Part shown: positions 12,666 through 24,430 of the stretch, piece after piece | Numbering within the stretch: position 1 is the stretch's first letter | How the letters are laid out: each line of letters starts with the position of its first letter | NCBI GenBank assembly: GCA_050084985.1 | Contig: JBITNC010000001.1 | Coordinates: 88,784,001 to 88,848,000 of the forward strand | Length of the DNA: 64,000 nucleotides | Direction: 5' to 3' | Source: Nageia nagi | Taxonomy: Eukaryota > Pinophyta | Made by a program: the position numbers and the translations under genes | The notes under the pieces: model-generated | What the model was told of the DNA's origin: nothing | Databases searched by the model: none | The model's input: the letters and a program-made list of their open reading frames with translations, nothing else

Positions 12666-13920
12666 CTCCCCATGCCACATTCCCCACATCCTGAATAAAA
12701 GGTGTCTATATGAGAATATAAATATATAAAGATATCTCAAAAGGAGGTCGAGCATTCTCAAGTGATGCATTGGTCTCACCAACTCTCAAAATGGATCAAA
12801 ATAAATGGATTGTAAAATAAAAATGAAATTATTAATTTTGAAAAACATCACAATACTGAAGAACATAAATGAGAATCACATGCTCACTTCCTCAAGTGGG
12901 GGACTCTCTACTAATTCATTTTCATTGCTAGTATTTCTCCCTTATCTATCATTGATATCCTCATTATCAAAGAATTAATAATCACTAATATCAAAATATA
13001 TGGACTCTCTAAAGTGTATGATATATGGCTCTCTTAAGTATTCCAATTCCTCCAAGGATATAGGTAAGGGTGCATCCTCAACATGGAGAATACATCAATG
13101 AATTAGATATGAAAATAACTACAAAAAATTGACTAGAAATAAATAATGCAAGTACCTTTATGTGGACCCTTATCATATGTAGCCTCTAATGAATTTCTCT
13201 CTTTTCATGGACATCATATTCCATCATGTCTATAAAAATATTCTCTAGTGCTTTCATTGATAGGTCTAATTTTGAAGTCACCTTTTTTTTGTCATTGTAT
13301 CCTCCACCAATCTATTTCATTTAGAGTTACATTGTGAAATACATTTTTAGTATTTTGTTTTCTTTTCAAGTATTTTTTTGGCTATATGTTTATGGTTTTG
13401 AGGTTTTGACTAGACTACCCCCTTTCATTTTTGGTATAAGTGGTAAACCTTCATGATGGTTCCTCCTATGGTTCTTAAAGGTTTTATGTGACCAAATTGG
13501 TATATGTGGGTAAAGACAACATGTACCAACATCATAGCGGTATCTCAACTTGGAACTCATCTTGTTAGTATGCCAATCACCTTCTACACCATGTGCATAC
13601 TCAATGTCAGCCTGTTACACATGAACGAGATTAAAACATAATTAGTAAATTATTTACTTAATTAATTATAACATCATTGCATAAATAAATGTAGAAATAA
13701 ATACCAACCATTGCTAAGTTAAAAGTTACCACCATAAGCTAAACCATCAATTGTAGCAACTAAAGGTTTTCTTTTGCATGTGCATTGTTAAAACACATTA
13801 GTCCATCATATTGCATGTATAAAAATTCATACCAAGAATAATGCAATACAATTCACTCATGCTATTAAAGTATTTAAAACAATCACACACTACACTTGCA
13901 TTCACTTGTATAACACATAT
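12666..13920. other. no recognisable gene
   Basis: AT-rich sequence with scattered short open frames and no recognised motif, between the tandem array and the presumed LTR of element T2. Confidence 0.5.
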
Positions 13921-16285
13921 TGTAGACACCTAAAAATCATTTGCTTACCTAGCTTGGATGATTTGTGATGATATAGTCCATATTCTAGCTTACCATAATC
14001 CTATCAATCTTTCATCCCATTTTTATTGCATTTACATGGTCAATTTTGGTAACTTAGCCTCTTGTTACCACCTTATCAACCTTGACCCTAATCAACCTAC
14101 TAGTTAGGGTACCAATAAACTAGTTAGGTTAAACCCTAATAGGCCTACTTTCTAGTCACTATCTATAAAAGTCAATTTAAAATCAATTTTCCATACTAGC
14201 CAATGATTTTTCCCAATATATATTCATGAGCTCTTATTATCCTTCACCCTATTGACTACATACTCAAACTTTTCAGCTACGTACCTTCCATTTTGAGCTT
14301 CATCCATCATTTTCAAGGTACAGAAAGGTGATTCTTATCTTCATCTTGCAAGGGAATATTAGGTAGACTCTTACAATTTGGATTTTTGTGTTACTAACAT
14401 TTGTTTCAAGTGTTTTTGCAAGTTCGAGAGAATACCAAGGAGCACTTAATTTTATATCCTTTTTTTTACTAATAGCCTAGTTGTGCATGGTTGCATTTTA
14501 GAATTTCTAGGCTAGTCTCTTATAGAATTAGGATAGAATAGGTTGTTTCATTTTTATCCTTAGCTAGATCATTTTAGGCTTATGTTAGCTCACATCTTAG
14601 GCATTGTGCTATTTTCTAGTGCCTTTTTTATTCAATGGTTGGAGTTTTACAATTCATATAGCTATCTTTTTTTGGTTCTAAGGTCCTAAGGACCTAGAAC
14701 CTAGAAACCTCCTTTTGTCTCTTATTTTACAGGTCATTTGGAGTTTTAGGTATTGCATGAAAAGGGACAATTTCTAAACCCTAACTCTATTTCATTTTAT
14801 CATCATTACCTATAAATATTCAAGCAATATTTTATATATTGTTATGTGGGTATTCCCAAAGGAGATGCCCTAGGTGTGGGGTCTCTTAGTTATGCTTTGT
14901 GGAGCCTACAAATTGGTGATCATGATGATACATCCCATGGTCCAAAATCTACAATCATGGAGGATTTTTCTATCCTTTTATCCTTATATTTTAGTTATTT
15001 TCTTTTACCCTTTTTCATGTTTTTGGGTACTTCTATGTACTAACTTGGTATAATTTTTTAGGGAACATTCCTAACAAGTTTAATACAAAACCTTGAAAAT
15101 ATTGAGTTAAGAAAGTTAGTAGAACATTAGCTAGTTTCTTATAGACTAGTTAACAAAGTCAAGTCAATCTTTACCAGACTAGTAACAATTTTGAAAATAT
15201 AAATAGTACATTAGTTATCACCCCACTAACCCCTCTTTATCAGTTGGTATGGTCTAAGTTATGGTTATTTAAGGGTCTTAGCTAGTTTATTTCATTTTTT
15301 AGCAAGTGTCCCATCTTCTTAGCCTTGTAACTAGGTGGGAGCAATCCACTATCGATATTTAAATTTTTTAATTGTACACACATTATTTTGTCTAGCATTT
15401 TTATACTTGGATTTTAAAAAATCTTTAGGAACCACTATGATTAGTTGGTTAGTTATTTGATTAGTCCATCAATTGGTACTACTATTCAATTTGCATCATA
15501 ATAGTTAGAATAAAATCTTGCACTACAAGTATTGTAGCTAATAGTATCTCAGAGTAGGAGCCCCCTAATCTTGTATCCCTCTTTTATCATGCTTTAGACT
15601 AGGACTTATGTGTTTTGTGCATCTTATGGCTATTATTTTGCTTATTTCTACTTAATTTTACTAGTGAAAAGAAAAGAAGTCAAAAAAGGAAAAGTTAATT
15701 TTATTTTCGATCTTGCATTAGTGAAATTGAAATCATCCTTAGGTGGGAATGTTTCATTTCTAAAATCATTTTGCTCTTAATTTTGAAAATGAAAAGGAAA
15801 ATATTTAAGGAATTAGTTTCATTTTTGTACACATTTAGTTGCATTTCATATTTACTTTATCATACTTGCATTTAATTTCATATGAGCCTAGGATTGAGCC
15901 AAGATAGGTGGATTTGGCCACTAAGGTCTAGTCCTAATTTGAAGGTGATAACCAAATTAGAAAACCTAAATTGAGCTCTTAAATGATTCACACCCTTAGA
16001 GATAAATCTTTACCAAAAAATACTTGAGTAGGTTCATCTAGGAAAATTAATCAAGAGGTCAAAGAATCTTAAAAATCAATCTCATTAACAAGATAATTAT
16101 CCTGATTGAATAAGATGCAATTAGATAAGATAATCATCATTAATATCTTTCACACTATTTTTATGTTACATGTAGGATTGATATATTAAAAATATCATCC
16201 TAGGGTTGTGTATTTTATGTTTACATCCATTAAAATAAGATCATAACAAAACATTTAGGATTTGTGTTTATTTGATTTCTCTTGT
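13921..16285 (+). repeat. 5' LTR and leader region of T2
   Basis: A plausible LTR start is TGTAGACACCTAAAAATC at 13921. The right part aligns by eye with 60900-62967: both have TCTATAAA(A/G)GTCAATTT, CTTGTAACTAGGTGG, GTGATTAGTTGG-like text with CAATTGGTACTACT or CTAGTTGGTACTACT, and AGGAGCCCC or AGAGCCCC. I cannot place the exact LTR/leader boundary. Confidence 0.6.
14164..14170 (+). promoter_or_regulatory. probable LTR TATA box of T2
   Basis: TATAAAA within a stretch conserved with the other T2 copy (near 60990). Confidence 0.45.
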
Positions 16286-16307
16286 TTGTAACTATTGGGA
16301 TACTTTG
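16286..16307 (+). other. decayed primer-binding site of T2
   Basis: TTGTAACTATTGGGATACTT aligns in position with TTGGCACCTTTGGGACATTT at 62967-62986 in the sister copy. That sequence resembles the TGGCGCC-type tRNA complement common in plant gypsy elements. Confidence 0.4.
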
Positions 16308-16333
16308 TTTAAGTCCTTGTTTGTGTTCTTAGT

Positions 16334-18540
16334 ATGGAAGGTGAATCCCATAGTTCAATGGAGACTAGAGCACAATTTAGGGCTAGGCAAACTAGGTCCT
16401 CCCAATCCAATCCTTGATCTCAACCACCTTCACCTCATATTGCCCAACCACCTTCACCTCATGTTTCCCAACCACTTTCACCTCATGTATCTCAACCATC
16501 CTATGTCCCATCCTCTCCACCTAGACATAGTTCCATACCATCCCATCAAGATGATCCATAATTCTACAAATATTTGCAAGCAATTCTACATAGGAATTCC
16601 TTATATGGAGATGTTAGTTCTTCATGTTGTGTGGAAGCCATCCATGATGACCCTCCTTATGATGAACAACTCTTCTTGAATGATCCTCATATCCAAGACC
16701 TTTTTTTCCAATTTAAGGTTAGGAAACCTTTTAGTCCTAGGCCTCCATCACCCCATGTTGCTAGCATGGAGAGTCAACCTTTATCTAATCCTCCACCTCC
16801 CTTGTAAGAAGATACAAGGGTATCACAACCTTTTCCTTCTCCTTCTTTACCCCATGTTTCCACTATGGAAACTTCACTTCATAGGTCAAACATGTCATCC
16901 CTTCCTAATACTTATAGTTTCACTTATTACTATGATCTTGCCTATGAAAACCCTCCACCTTCTAACAAGCCATCCTCTTCCATTAATTCCCCACCCTAAG
17001 AGCCTTATAAGTCTCTCACTAACATATTTTGTAAAATGAATACCCATAATTATGAGTTAGGAATAAGAGAGCGATCTTTTTTCCCTCCTTCCTTGCCTCC
17101 AAGGCAAGCTTAATAGATGTCATCAACCCTACTCACCTCCATTAATTTCTCAAGTGGACCCTTTATTCTAATATTCTTTTCCACAAGCTAAACCCCCCAC
17201 TTTAAGACCATCAAGCACTCCTCATCATGATGATGAGAAGAGAGCCCAAATGTTCGAAGAGTGGTATAGGCTTCAAAAAGCCAAGATATTTGTACAAGTT
17301 TTGGACACCCATCAAGAGCAAGAGGTAAATATCAATCCACAAGTATTGAGGATTGTGAATCCTCCCCAAGTTGCTAGCATTGATCATATATCCTATCAGT
17401 AAGAACCCATAGATCCTAGCAACATGACAAACCCTAATCCTTAAGAAATCATTACATCATATTTTCCACCCAAAGTTCCTCAACCTAAGGTGCACATTAA
17501 TGTTTTATCTCAAGCTCCTCATTCTTCTTATCAAGTTGTTATAACCACATATGCTCATTCTCAATATCCTAATCTTATATAAGAATATGTTGGTACTAGA
17601 CCAAATGGATTACACCCACCCAAAAATATTTCCAATATTTTCAACATGTTTAAGATCCATAACTTAGACAAACTCAATTTCCTCCTCAAGGTTTTCATAA
17701 CCAAATGGTTCAAGTGTTTGTAGCTCAAACCCACCATGCAACAAAATTGAGTGTTTCCCTAACACAACAAGTTTATCAACCTCAAGGTAAACCTCAAGAA
17801 ACCAACTATTATCAAGGTCTAGGCTATTAAGTTGTTGGATCCTTTCCTTCATTCCCTCCTCATGATGAGATTCTTAAAAAGTTGCAAGAGATGGAGCAAA
17901 GGCTTAATGAACAAGGAAATTCTAAGTTATCTTATGGATCTATTTGTGATAAATCAATCCATCCATTCATCCCCATAAAGGATTTACCTTACAAGTTTTA
18001 AGTTCCCAAAATGGATAAATTCAAGGTAAAGGAGTATCAAGGAATATCTAAGGCAATTCAAGTACTCTTATTACATCATATCTAATGATGATGTTCTTAT
18101 GTTTATAACTTTTCCTATGAATTTGGCAGGGAAAGCCTTAGATTAGTAAAATAACTTTCCTTAACCTAGTATCTTGTCTTTTGAGAAATTGGCTAATCAA
18201 TTCCAAGATTATTTTTGGATAAACATAAGGAAGAGAGCCTCTATCATAGATTTGAGTAAGTTGTCCCAATTTGATGATGAGTTAATATCGAATTATGTAT
18301 GTAATTGGAGAGAAATTGTGACTAATATGCCCTATACTTTACCTCAAGAATATTTGGTCATGTTGTTCTTTAGGAGTTGAAACAAACACATTTCTTCTAT
18401 CCTACAAATTCAAAGGAACCTTACCTTTAAATATGCCTTAGCTCAAGCAAAGATCATTGAAGAAGTTAAAATCCAAGAGGGTGAAATAATGCTAAGAAAA
18501 AAGGATAATAATAATAATTAAAAGACTTGTAATAATGGTG
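16334..18540 (+). pseudogene. Gag of T2 (decayed)
   Basis: The ATG at 16334 gives MEGESHSSMETRAQFRARQT, then a Pro/His/Ser-rich low-complexity region. The recognisable Tat capsid core starts near 18120: MNLAGKAL, then FEKLANQFQDYFWINIRKRA (18178-18237), WREIVTNMPYTLPQEYLV (18307-18360), HISSILQIQRNLTFK and ALAQAKIIEEVKIQEGE (18390-18485). Many TAG/TAA codons lie at probable Gln positions, especially in 18540-18760, where the text is Asn/Gln-rich. Gag would form the particle around element RNA. Confidence 0.8.
16421..16497 (+). repeat. 24-bp minisatellite in T2 gag
   Basis: CAACCACCTTCACCTCATAT-type units of 24 bases begin at 16421, 16445 and 16469, with a partial fourth. They encode QPPSPHIA, QPPSPHVS and QPLSPHVS. 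Confidence 0.9.
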
Positions 18541-19645
18541 GAAATCCCAACCAATCTCAGCCTAGGCCATAAGCAAACCAAGCCACATATGTGGTTAATC
18601 AAGCACAACCTATCCTACAACTAGTACCTCCTTGGTAAAGGAACAACCAACCAAGAAATTAATTCCAACAATAAGATCAATGGTAATATAATCATGGTAA
18701 TCAAGTTAATAATCAACCAATACCTCATATACCACCAAGGAAACCATAAAAATAATAAATAAATTGGACACCATTAGCATAGCCCACTAAGGATATACTC
18801 AAGAAGCTTCTAGATGCTAGAATAGTCATGTTTCATGAGATAAGACAAGAGGATCCTAATGGTACAAGGCCACAATGGTATAGGGATGATGAGTTTTATG
18901 CCTCCATCATCAATAAGGAAATGCAACCAAAAAGTGTCAACATTGAAAGGCCATAATTCAAAGGTTGATTGATGATGGTCACATATCCAAAGGAGCACCC
19001 CAAGCTTAACCTAATAGAGACTTGGTGGTATACCAAAATCCTTTACAAGGGCATGGTACCAACATAAACCAAGTGAGTACCATGGCTTACATGTAAAGAT
19101 AAGTAATGCATGGTGGTTCCTTACCCACTGAGTTTATTGGTATGATGGGCATAGATCCAATTCATGTTGCTACTCATATAGGAAGGGGAGGTGAGAGAGC
19201 ACCTCCCCCTTGAGATACAAGATCACAAAAACCCACACAACCAATCAGTATACAAATATCATCATAACCTTCTATACCAACCATTATAGTTCAAAATTAG
19301 TAGGAGTAACAATTATGGTTAGCTCTTGCTAAGTTTTCCTTATGGGACTTGTTGCAACAATCTAAGGCTCATTTGAATGCCTTGAATGATATACTTAAGA
19401 CCATTGAGTTGTCTAATTATGATCCTAATGCCTTTGTGGACTTTTGTGTGATAGTTCAAGATTATATGAGGCCTTCTATCACTTTCTATATGGATAAGGT
19501 ATATCATACCCTAGGATCATCTAAGAAGCATACAACTATTTGCATTGTTACATATATAGATGGTAAAGGAGTCAAGAGAGTCATGATTGATGAAGGGTCA
19601 ACTATCAATGTGGCATATATAGTTTTACTTCATAAAAATTGATAT
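18541..19645 (+). pseudogene. Gag tail and protease of T2 (decayed)
   Basis: After the Gln/Asn-rich stretch, the reading FHEIRQEDPNGTRPQWYRDD (near 18830-18890) belongs to the gag-protease linker of this family. The open piece 19349-19642 holds LLQQSKAHLNALNDILKTIE, then KGVKRVMIDEGSTINVAYIV. Tat proteases usually show a DGGS-type active site at this place. Here it reads DEGS, so the catalytic Asp is kept and the next Gly is changed. It would cleave the Gag-Pol polyprotein. Confidence 0.7.
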
Positions 19646-21090
19646 ACCTATGTCATACTTAAGTGCTCCCACTTTGGCCATCATGTCCTTCAACAATACT
19701 TTGTCTACCAATTGGTATTTGTTGTGATTCCTATTAAGGTTGGAGTGAGATTAGTTCCTACACCTTGTCATGTTGTTGAGGATGAGATGTTGGTACAACA
19801 TTCTTTTGGTCCAACCTTGGATTGATGACATGGAGGGTTTCTCCTCCTTAAGGCATGGTTTCTTCAAGTATTTTATTGGTGGTAAGACTCATTTCATTCC
19901 AATGGATCCCAATACCTTTAGCCATTGAAACCTTATTAAAGCTCCTAATCCATTTTCTATGTCAAGTTTGTTTCCCATCACTATCCTTGTGAACAATAAT
20001 CCTAATCAAGCATCATATAATTCATAAGGTCTTCAATCCTTAAATATTTTTCCTAATAAATATCTTAGGTCACAACCTTCATCATCATCTCCATTAGATG
20101 TACCTCACCTTATGCATCCGTACGATAAATCACCTATCAAGTATTTATCATCACAATCATTAGGTTTGAGACCTTAAGTTAAGAAGTATCAACCCAATCC
20201 CACTCAACCTCATTCCTATAATCAATTTCCCCCACCTCATGACCTTTATTAGTCATCATACATGCCACTTTGACCTTCCTAAGAGGAAGAGTATCATACC
20301 TCTTTATTTGATCATGTCACCTAGGATAAGGATGATGATGATGATGATTCTAATCCTTACCCTATTTTGGTGCAATATGTTAATCTCATTCTAGGTGAAT
20401 ATCAAATTTATGATATATCATGTAACATCCAATTATTTAGGTATTTTGGCCAACCTCAAGATGCCTCCATTGCTATTGGGTCTATTATTCCTTTAGATTG
20501 AAGTACCAAGAAGTATTTTTTCATTTATGCTAGTGTTGATTCTCCATCTAATGTCCCTTTTTACCATCCTTTTAAGGAGAGGTTTCGTGCCAAGATTGAT
20601 TACTTGTCTTGTCCTAACTTTGCTAGATGATATTTTATGCATTGTAAATGGTAAGGTTATGGATTAGACAAGTATGAGAAAGGTATGTTCCATTCCTTCC
20701 AAACTAATTTTCAAGCTATTCATGATAAATGGGGCCTTGGTTTCAAGGGCCCCAAATCTTCCACTCTTGAAGAGTAGTTTTCCAATCTTGATATCCATGA
20801 TCAATCTTTTGATGTTGATGATGTTGATCTTTATTTTTGTCCTTGTATTCATGTCTCATTATATTATTCCATTCCTTCAAATTGTTTTGATGATCCATTA
20901 TCTTCAAACATGGTTGTTTATGCCAATATGATTTTTATCCATGAGCTTGATTCATTTTACCATCCCCTTGATGGTGACTCTTTGATTATTGTTGATCTCA
21001 AATCCACATATTTCTCCTTACCACCATGAGGGTTCTTTTCAACACTTGATGTTTGTCTTCCCCCTCATTTTTCCCTTGGTGAGGCATATT
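19646..21090 (+). pseudogene. protease-RT linker of T2 pol (decayed)
   Basis: Low-identity coding sequence. Short recognisable pieces occur, such as HGGFLLLKAW-like text near 19830, GLGFKGPKSSTLEE-like text near 20730-20780 in shifted frames, and several HDQSFDVDDVD-type acidic repeats near 20800. It joins the protease to the RT of the same element and I see no separate gene in it. Confidence 0.45.
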
Positions 21091-22480
21091 TATTGAGTTT
21101 TGTATCATCTATTTTTGATCCCATCGAATATTATTACTCATATCTTCCCATTCTTAAACAACTTGAAGAGGGGTACTACCTGCATGTTGGAGGCCTAGTT
21201 GAGATCGACATTAGTAATGATCCTAAGAATCATAAGATTATTTATGTCAGTGATGTTTTGAATAAGTTTAAGAATGATCTAGAAGCTAAATCCATATTAG
21301 TTGAGTATCATAATATTTTATCATTTAGTTATGGTGATATGTTAGCCTTATATCTAAACCTTGTGGTGCATAACATTGTAACTTATCATGATGTTAAGCT
21401 AATCAAGCAAAAACCTAGGAAAGTCAATCCAGCCCAAACTCTTTTGATCAAGGATGGGCCTCAAAATATTTTGAAGGCTTATTTCATCAAACATATTAAT
21501 TACCCTAAGTGGATCACAGATATGGTTCCTCTCATTTGATCTAATGGTCGCATTCATATTTGCATAGATTTTCATGATATTAACAATGTATGTCATTAGG
21601 ACAACTTCCCTCTACACAATATTGATATCTTAGTCAACAACACTATAGGATATAAGATGTTTTCCCTTATGGATATTTTTTTTGCTATAACCAGAGTTGG
21701 GTTATTCCCAACAATCAGCATAAAATAGCTTTCACCACTCCTATGGGGACCTATTGTTATAGAGTCATGACTTTTGGTATTAAGAACATTGGAGCCACCT
21801 ATCAAAGATCCATGACCTACATATTTCATGAAATGATGCATGACATTGTGGAAGATTATGTTGATGATATTTTATCTAATTCCAAGACATGTGAAGTACA
21901 TTTGGATGTCCTTCACAAAGTTTTTCATTATCTTCTCAAGCATAATGTTAGGTTGAACCTTAAGAAGTGTGTCTTTCATGTCACATCAGGTAAGCTTTTA
22001 CGTATCATTGTGTCAAAGTGAGGCATTGAGATTGACCCTAATAAGGTCAAAGTTATTATCTATATGCCTCCTCCTTATAACCTTAAAACCTTGAGAATTC
22101 TTCAAGGTAAGATCTAAGCTATTCATCACTTTATAGCTCAACTATTGGATAAGTTTCATCCTTTCAATGAGCTCTTCAAGAAGTGAATTATCTTTCTATG
22201 GAATGAGAAGTTCCAACAAACTTTTGATGAAATTAAGTGCTATCTCACCACTCCTCTTGTCTTAACCCCTTCTAGGGATGGTCTTCCTTTCTACCTTTAC
22301 CTCTCAATGATTGATTTTTCTTTAGGTGTCATGCTTGCTCAAAATAATGATAAAGTTAAAGAGCAAGCCATCTATTATCTTAGTCATACCCTTATCGATT
22401 ATGAGGTTAGGTATATATACATAGAGCATCTTTATAGATTACCATTTTCTTTATAGCCAAGAAATTACATCATTTCATGT
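21091..22480 (+). pseudogene. reverse transcriptase and gypsy RNase H of T2 pol (decayed)
   Basis: The open piece 21093-21539 covers the RT entry, ending with INYPKWITDMVPLI and then, after a stop, GRIHICIDFHDINN. FTTPMGTYCYRVMTFGIKN (near 21735-21790) and the catalytic YVDD (21857-21868) follow, then LNLKKCVFHV and EIDPNKVKVI. The gypsy RNase H starts near 22290 with LPFYLYLSMIDFSLGVMLAQ and AIYYLSHTLIDYEVRY. Stops and frameshifts occur around 21600-21740 and 22020-22200. Confidence 0.85.
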
Positions 22481-23175
22481 TTAATCATATGAATTGCATA
22501 ATTTCTCATGCTAATCCCCTCCATCACATGATGAGAAATACTTATCATAATTCTTGGATGTTTAAGTGGCTCATGTTCTTATTAGAGTTTGATCTTGAGT
22601 TTATCAATCAGAAATCCATTAAGGGTCAGGTCATAAAGGATCAGTTAGTTGAAGCACATTTTCCCAATAATTCTCTCATCGATATCAATCTACCTGATGA
22701 GGATATCTTTGAGATTGATGAAGAGGAAGAATTTATCAATACTTATGAGGAATTTAACATGATTATATATTTTTATGGAACCAAGTGTGAGAAATGGGGT
22801 GATGCATGAGTTATTTTCTTCATGCCTTAGGGTGTCCCTATCCCTTATTCCTTTAAGTTAGCTTTTCCTTGTACTAATAATAATGCATAGTATGAAGCCT
22901 TGTTCCTAGGTCTTAGGATTACCATCAAACTCAAGATCGAGAGACTCATAATATATGATGATTCTCTCTTATTCATTAACCAAATCCTTGTATTTTATCA
23001 TTGTCATAATGAGCTCCTTAATTCCTATAGAGTAAAGGTTATCAAACTCCTCAAGTGCTTCAAAGTCTATAAGATTGAGTTAGCCCCTAGGTCTTCTAAT
23101 CAATTTGTAAACACCATGGCTTCTTTAGGGTCACTTATTATACCTAATCCATGTCAATGCATCCAACATGTGTAA
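22481..23175 (+). pseudogene. archaeal-type RNase H of T2 pol (decayed)
   Basis: A connecting region (22481-22770) with EFDLEFINQKSIKGQ and an acidic run leads into the second RNase H. The domain shows PIPYSFKLAFPCTNNNA, YEALFLGLRITIKLKIERL, YDDS (second Asp box, usually GDS), NELLNSYR, IELAPRSSNQFVNTMASLGS (up to about 23130). The first box reads FYGTK, where F-D-G is usual, so the first catalytic Asp appears lost. It lies after the gypsy RNase H, as is standard for Tat elements. Confidence 0.8.
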
Positions 23176-23399
23176 GTTGTGACTATCAAGGAGTTTTCAT
23201 TTAATTTGCCTTTGTCTTCTTCCCTCACAAAACTAGTATCAATGAGATTTCCATCGAGTCTTGAGACTTGTGGTACAAGCAACCTCATGATTACCTCAAG
23301 TGGAATTCCCTTATTCTTGACATGTCTCCTAGTGAGAAATGTGCTTTCAAGCATCATGATATTCGATATATACTTTTAGGGAATTTCCTCTCTAAGCAA

Positions 23400-24430
23400 T
23401 CTTTTGATGGAGTCCTTATTTATTTTCTTGATTTATGACTAACAAATTGCCATGTCAGATTATCATGATAATATTTATGGGGGACACTTTAATGTCACTA
23501 CTATCACTAAGCACATATTACAAATAGGTTATTACTATCCCATAATGTAACATGATTATAATGAATAAATCAAGAAGTGCATAAAGTGTCAACAGCATGC
23601 TCATCTTCAACATATCTTATCTTAGCCTATCCAAGCTATGTCACCTTTCATCCAATAGGGTTTCATTCTTATCAATCAATTCATCCCTCCTTCAACTAGC
23701 AATCATAAGTTCATTATCACTACCACTAAGGACCTTACCAAGTAGTTTGATATGGTTCCTTTAGTCTCTACTATTGGTCCCAATATAGTATCTTTCATAG
23801 AGACCTATATCATATGTTGATTTGGTATTCCTACTAGGATCCTTACTGATAACAATCCCAATTTTAAGAATCAACATATGAGGAGAATGTGTAATTTATA
23901 CCATACCAAAAAATCATTCTCCATTCCTTATTACCCTCAAGGTAATGGTCAAGTTGAAGCAACCAATAAATGATTATCAAAATTCTCAAGAAAATGGTTA
24001 ATGATAATCATTGCAATTGGCATGAGTATCTCACATGCACTTTGTGGGAATATTGCACTATTATTCAGATGCCCATAAGTCCTACTCCTTTCTCCCTCAT
24101 ATACAAATCTAAGGCTATCATGTTCCTTGAGCTTGAGATCCCTTCCTTATGCATGTCACTCAAGGACCTTATCCTCGATGAAGAAACTCATCAAGCTTGA
24201 CTGGATCAACTAACTTTGCTTGATGAGAGATGCATTAATGAGATTGAGCATCACAAGGTTTATCAAGAGCATATCAAGAGAGCATTCAATAAGAGGGTTA
24301 AACCTCATGAATTTCAAGTAGGTGACCTTGTTCTCAAAGAGAATCAATAGCAATCACATCTTTTGCATCCACTTAGGACACATTTGCCCCTAATTAGCTA
24401 CACCCCTACATTTTCAAGTGTGAGATTGGT
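23400..24430 (+). pseudogene. integrase of T2 pol (decayed)
   Basis: Readable blocks are YHDNIYGGHFNVTTITKHIL and QIGYYYP (HHCC module, 23460-23540), KKCIKCQQHAH, FGIPTRILTDNNPNF with the second catalytic Asp (23820-23870), and YYPQGNGQVEATNK with the Glu (near 23925-23970). The first Asp is not visible (FILINQF near 23660). The tail at 24240-24480 has HKVYQEHIKRAFNKRVKPHE and PLRTHFAPNWLHPYIFK, as expected for the pol C-terminus. Confidence 0.8.

Larger units (their letters stand above)
13921..24430 (+). mobile_element. Tat-like Ty3/gypsy element, family T2 (decayed)
   Basis: From left to right: a presumed 5' LTR and leader, a decayed primer-binding site, gag with low-complexity N-terminus, capsid core, protease, RT, gypsy RNase H, archaeal-type RNase H and integrase. 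This is the canonical Tat-lineage order, with the second RNase H after the first. I could not identify the 3' LTR, so the right edge is the end of pol. The 60880-63740 segment is similar across LTR, leader and gag start and represents a second member of this family. Confidence 0.8.
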
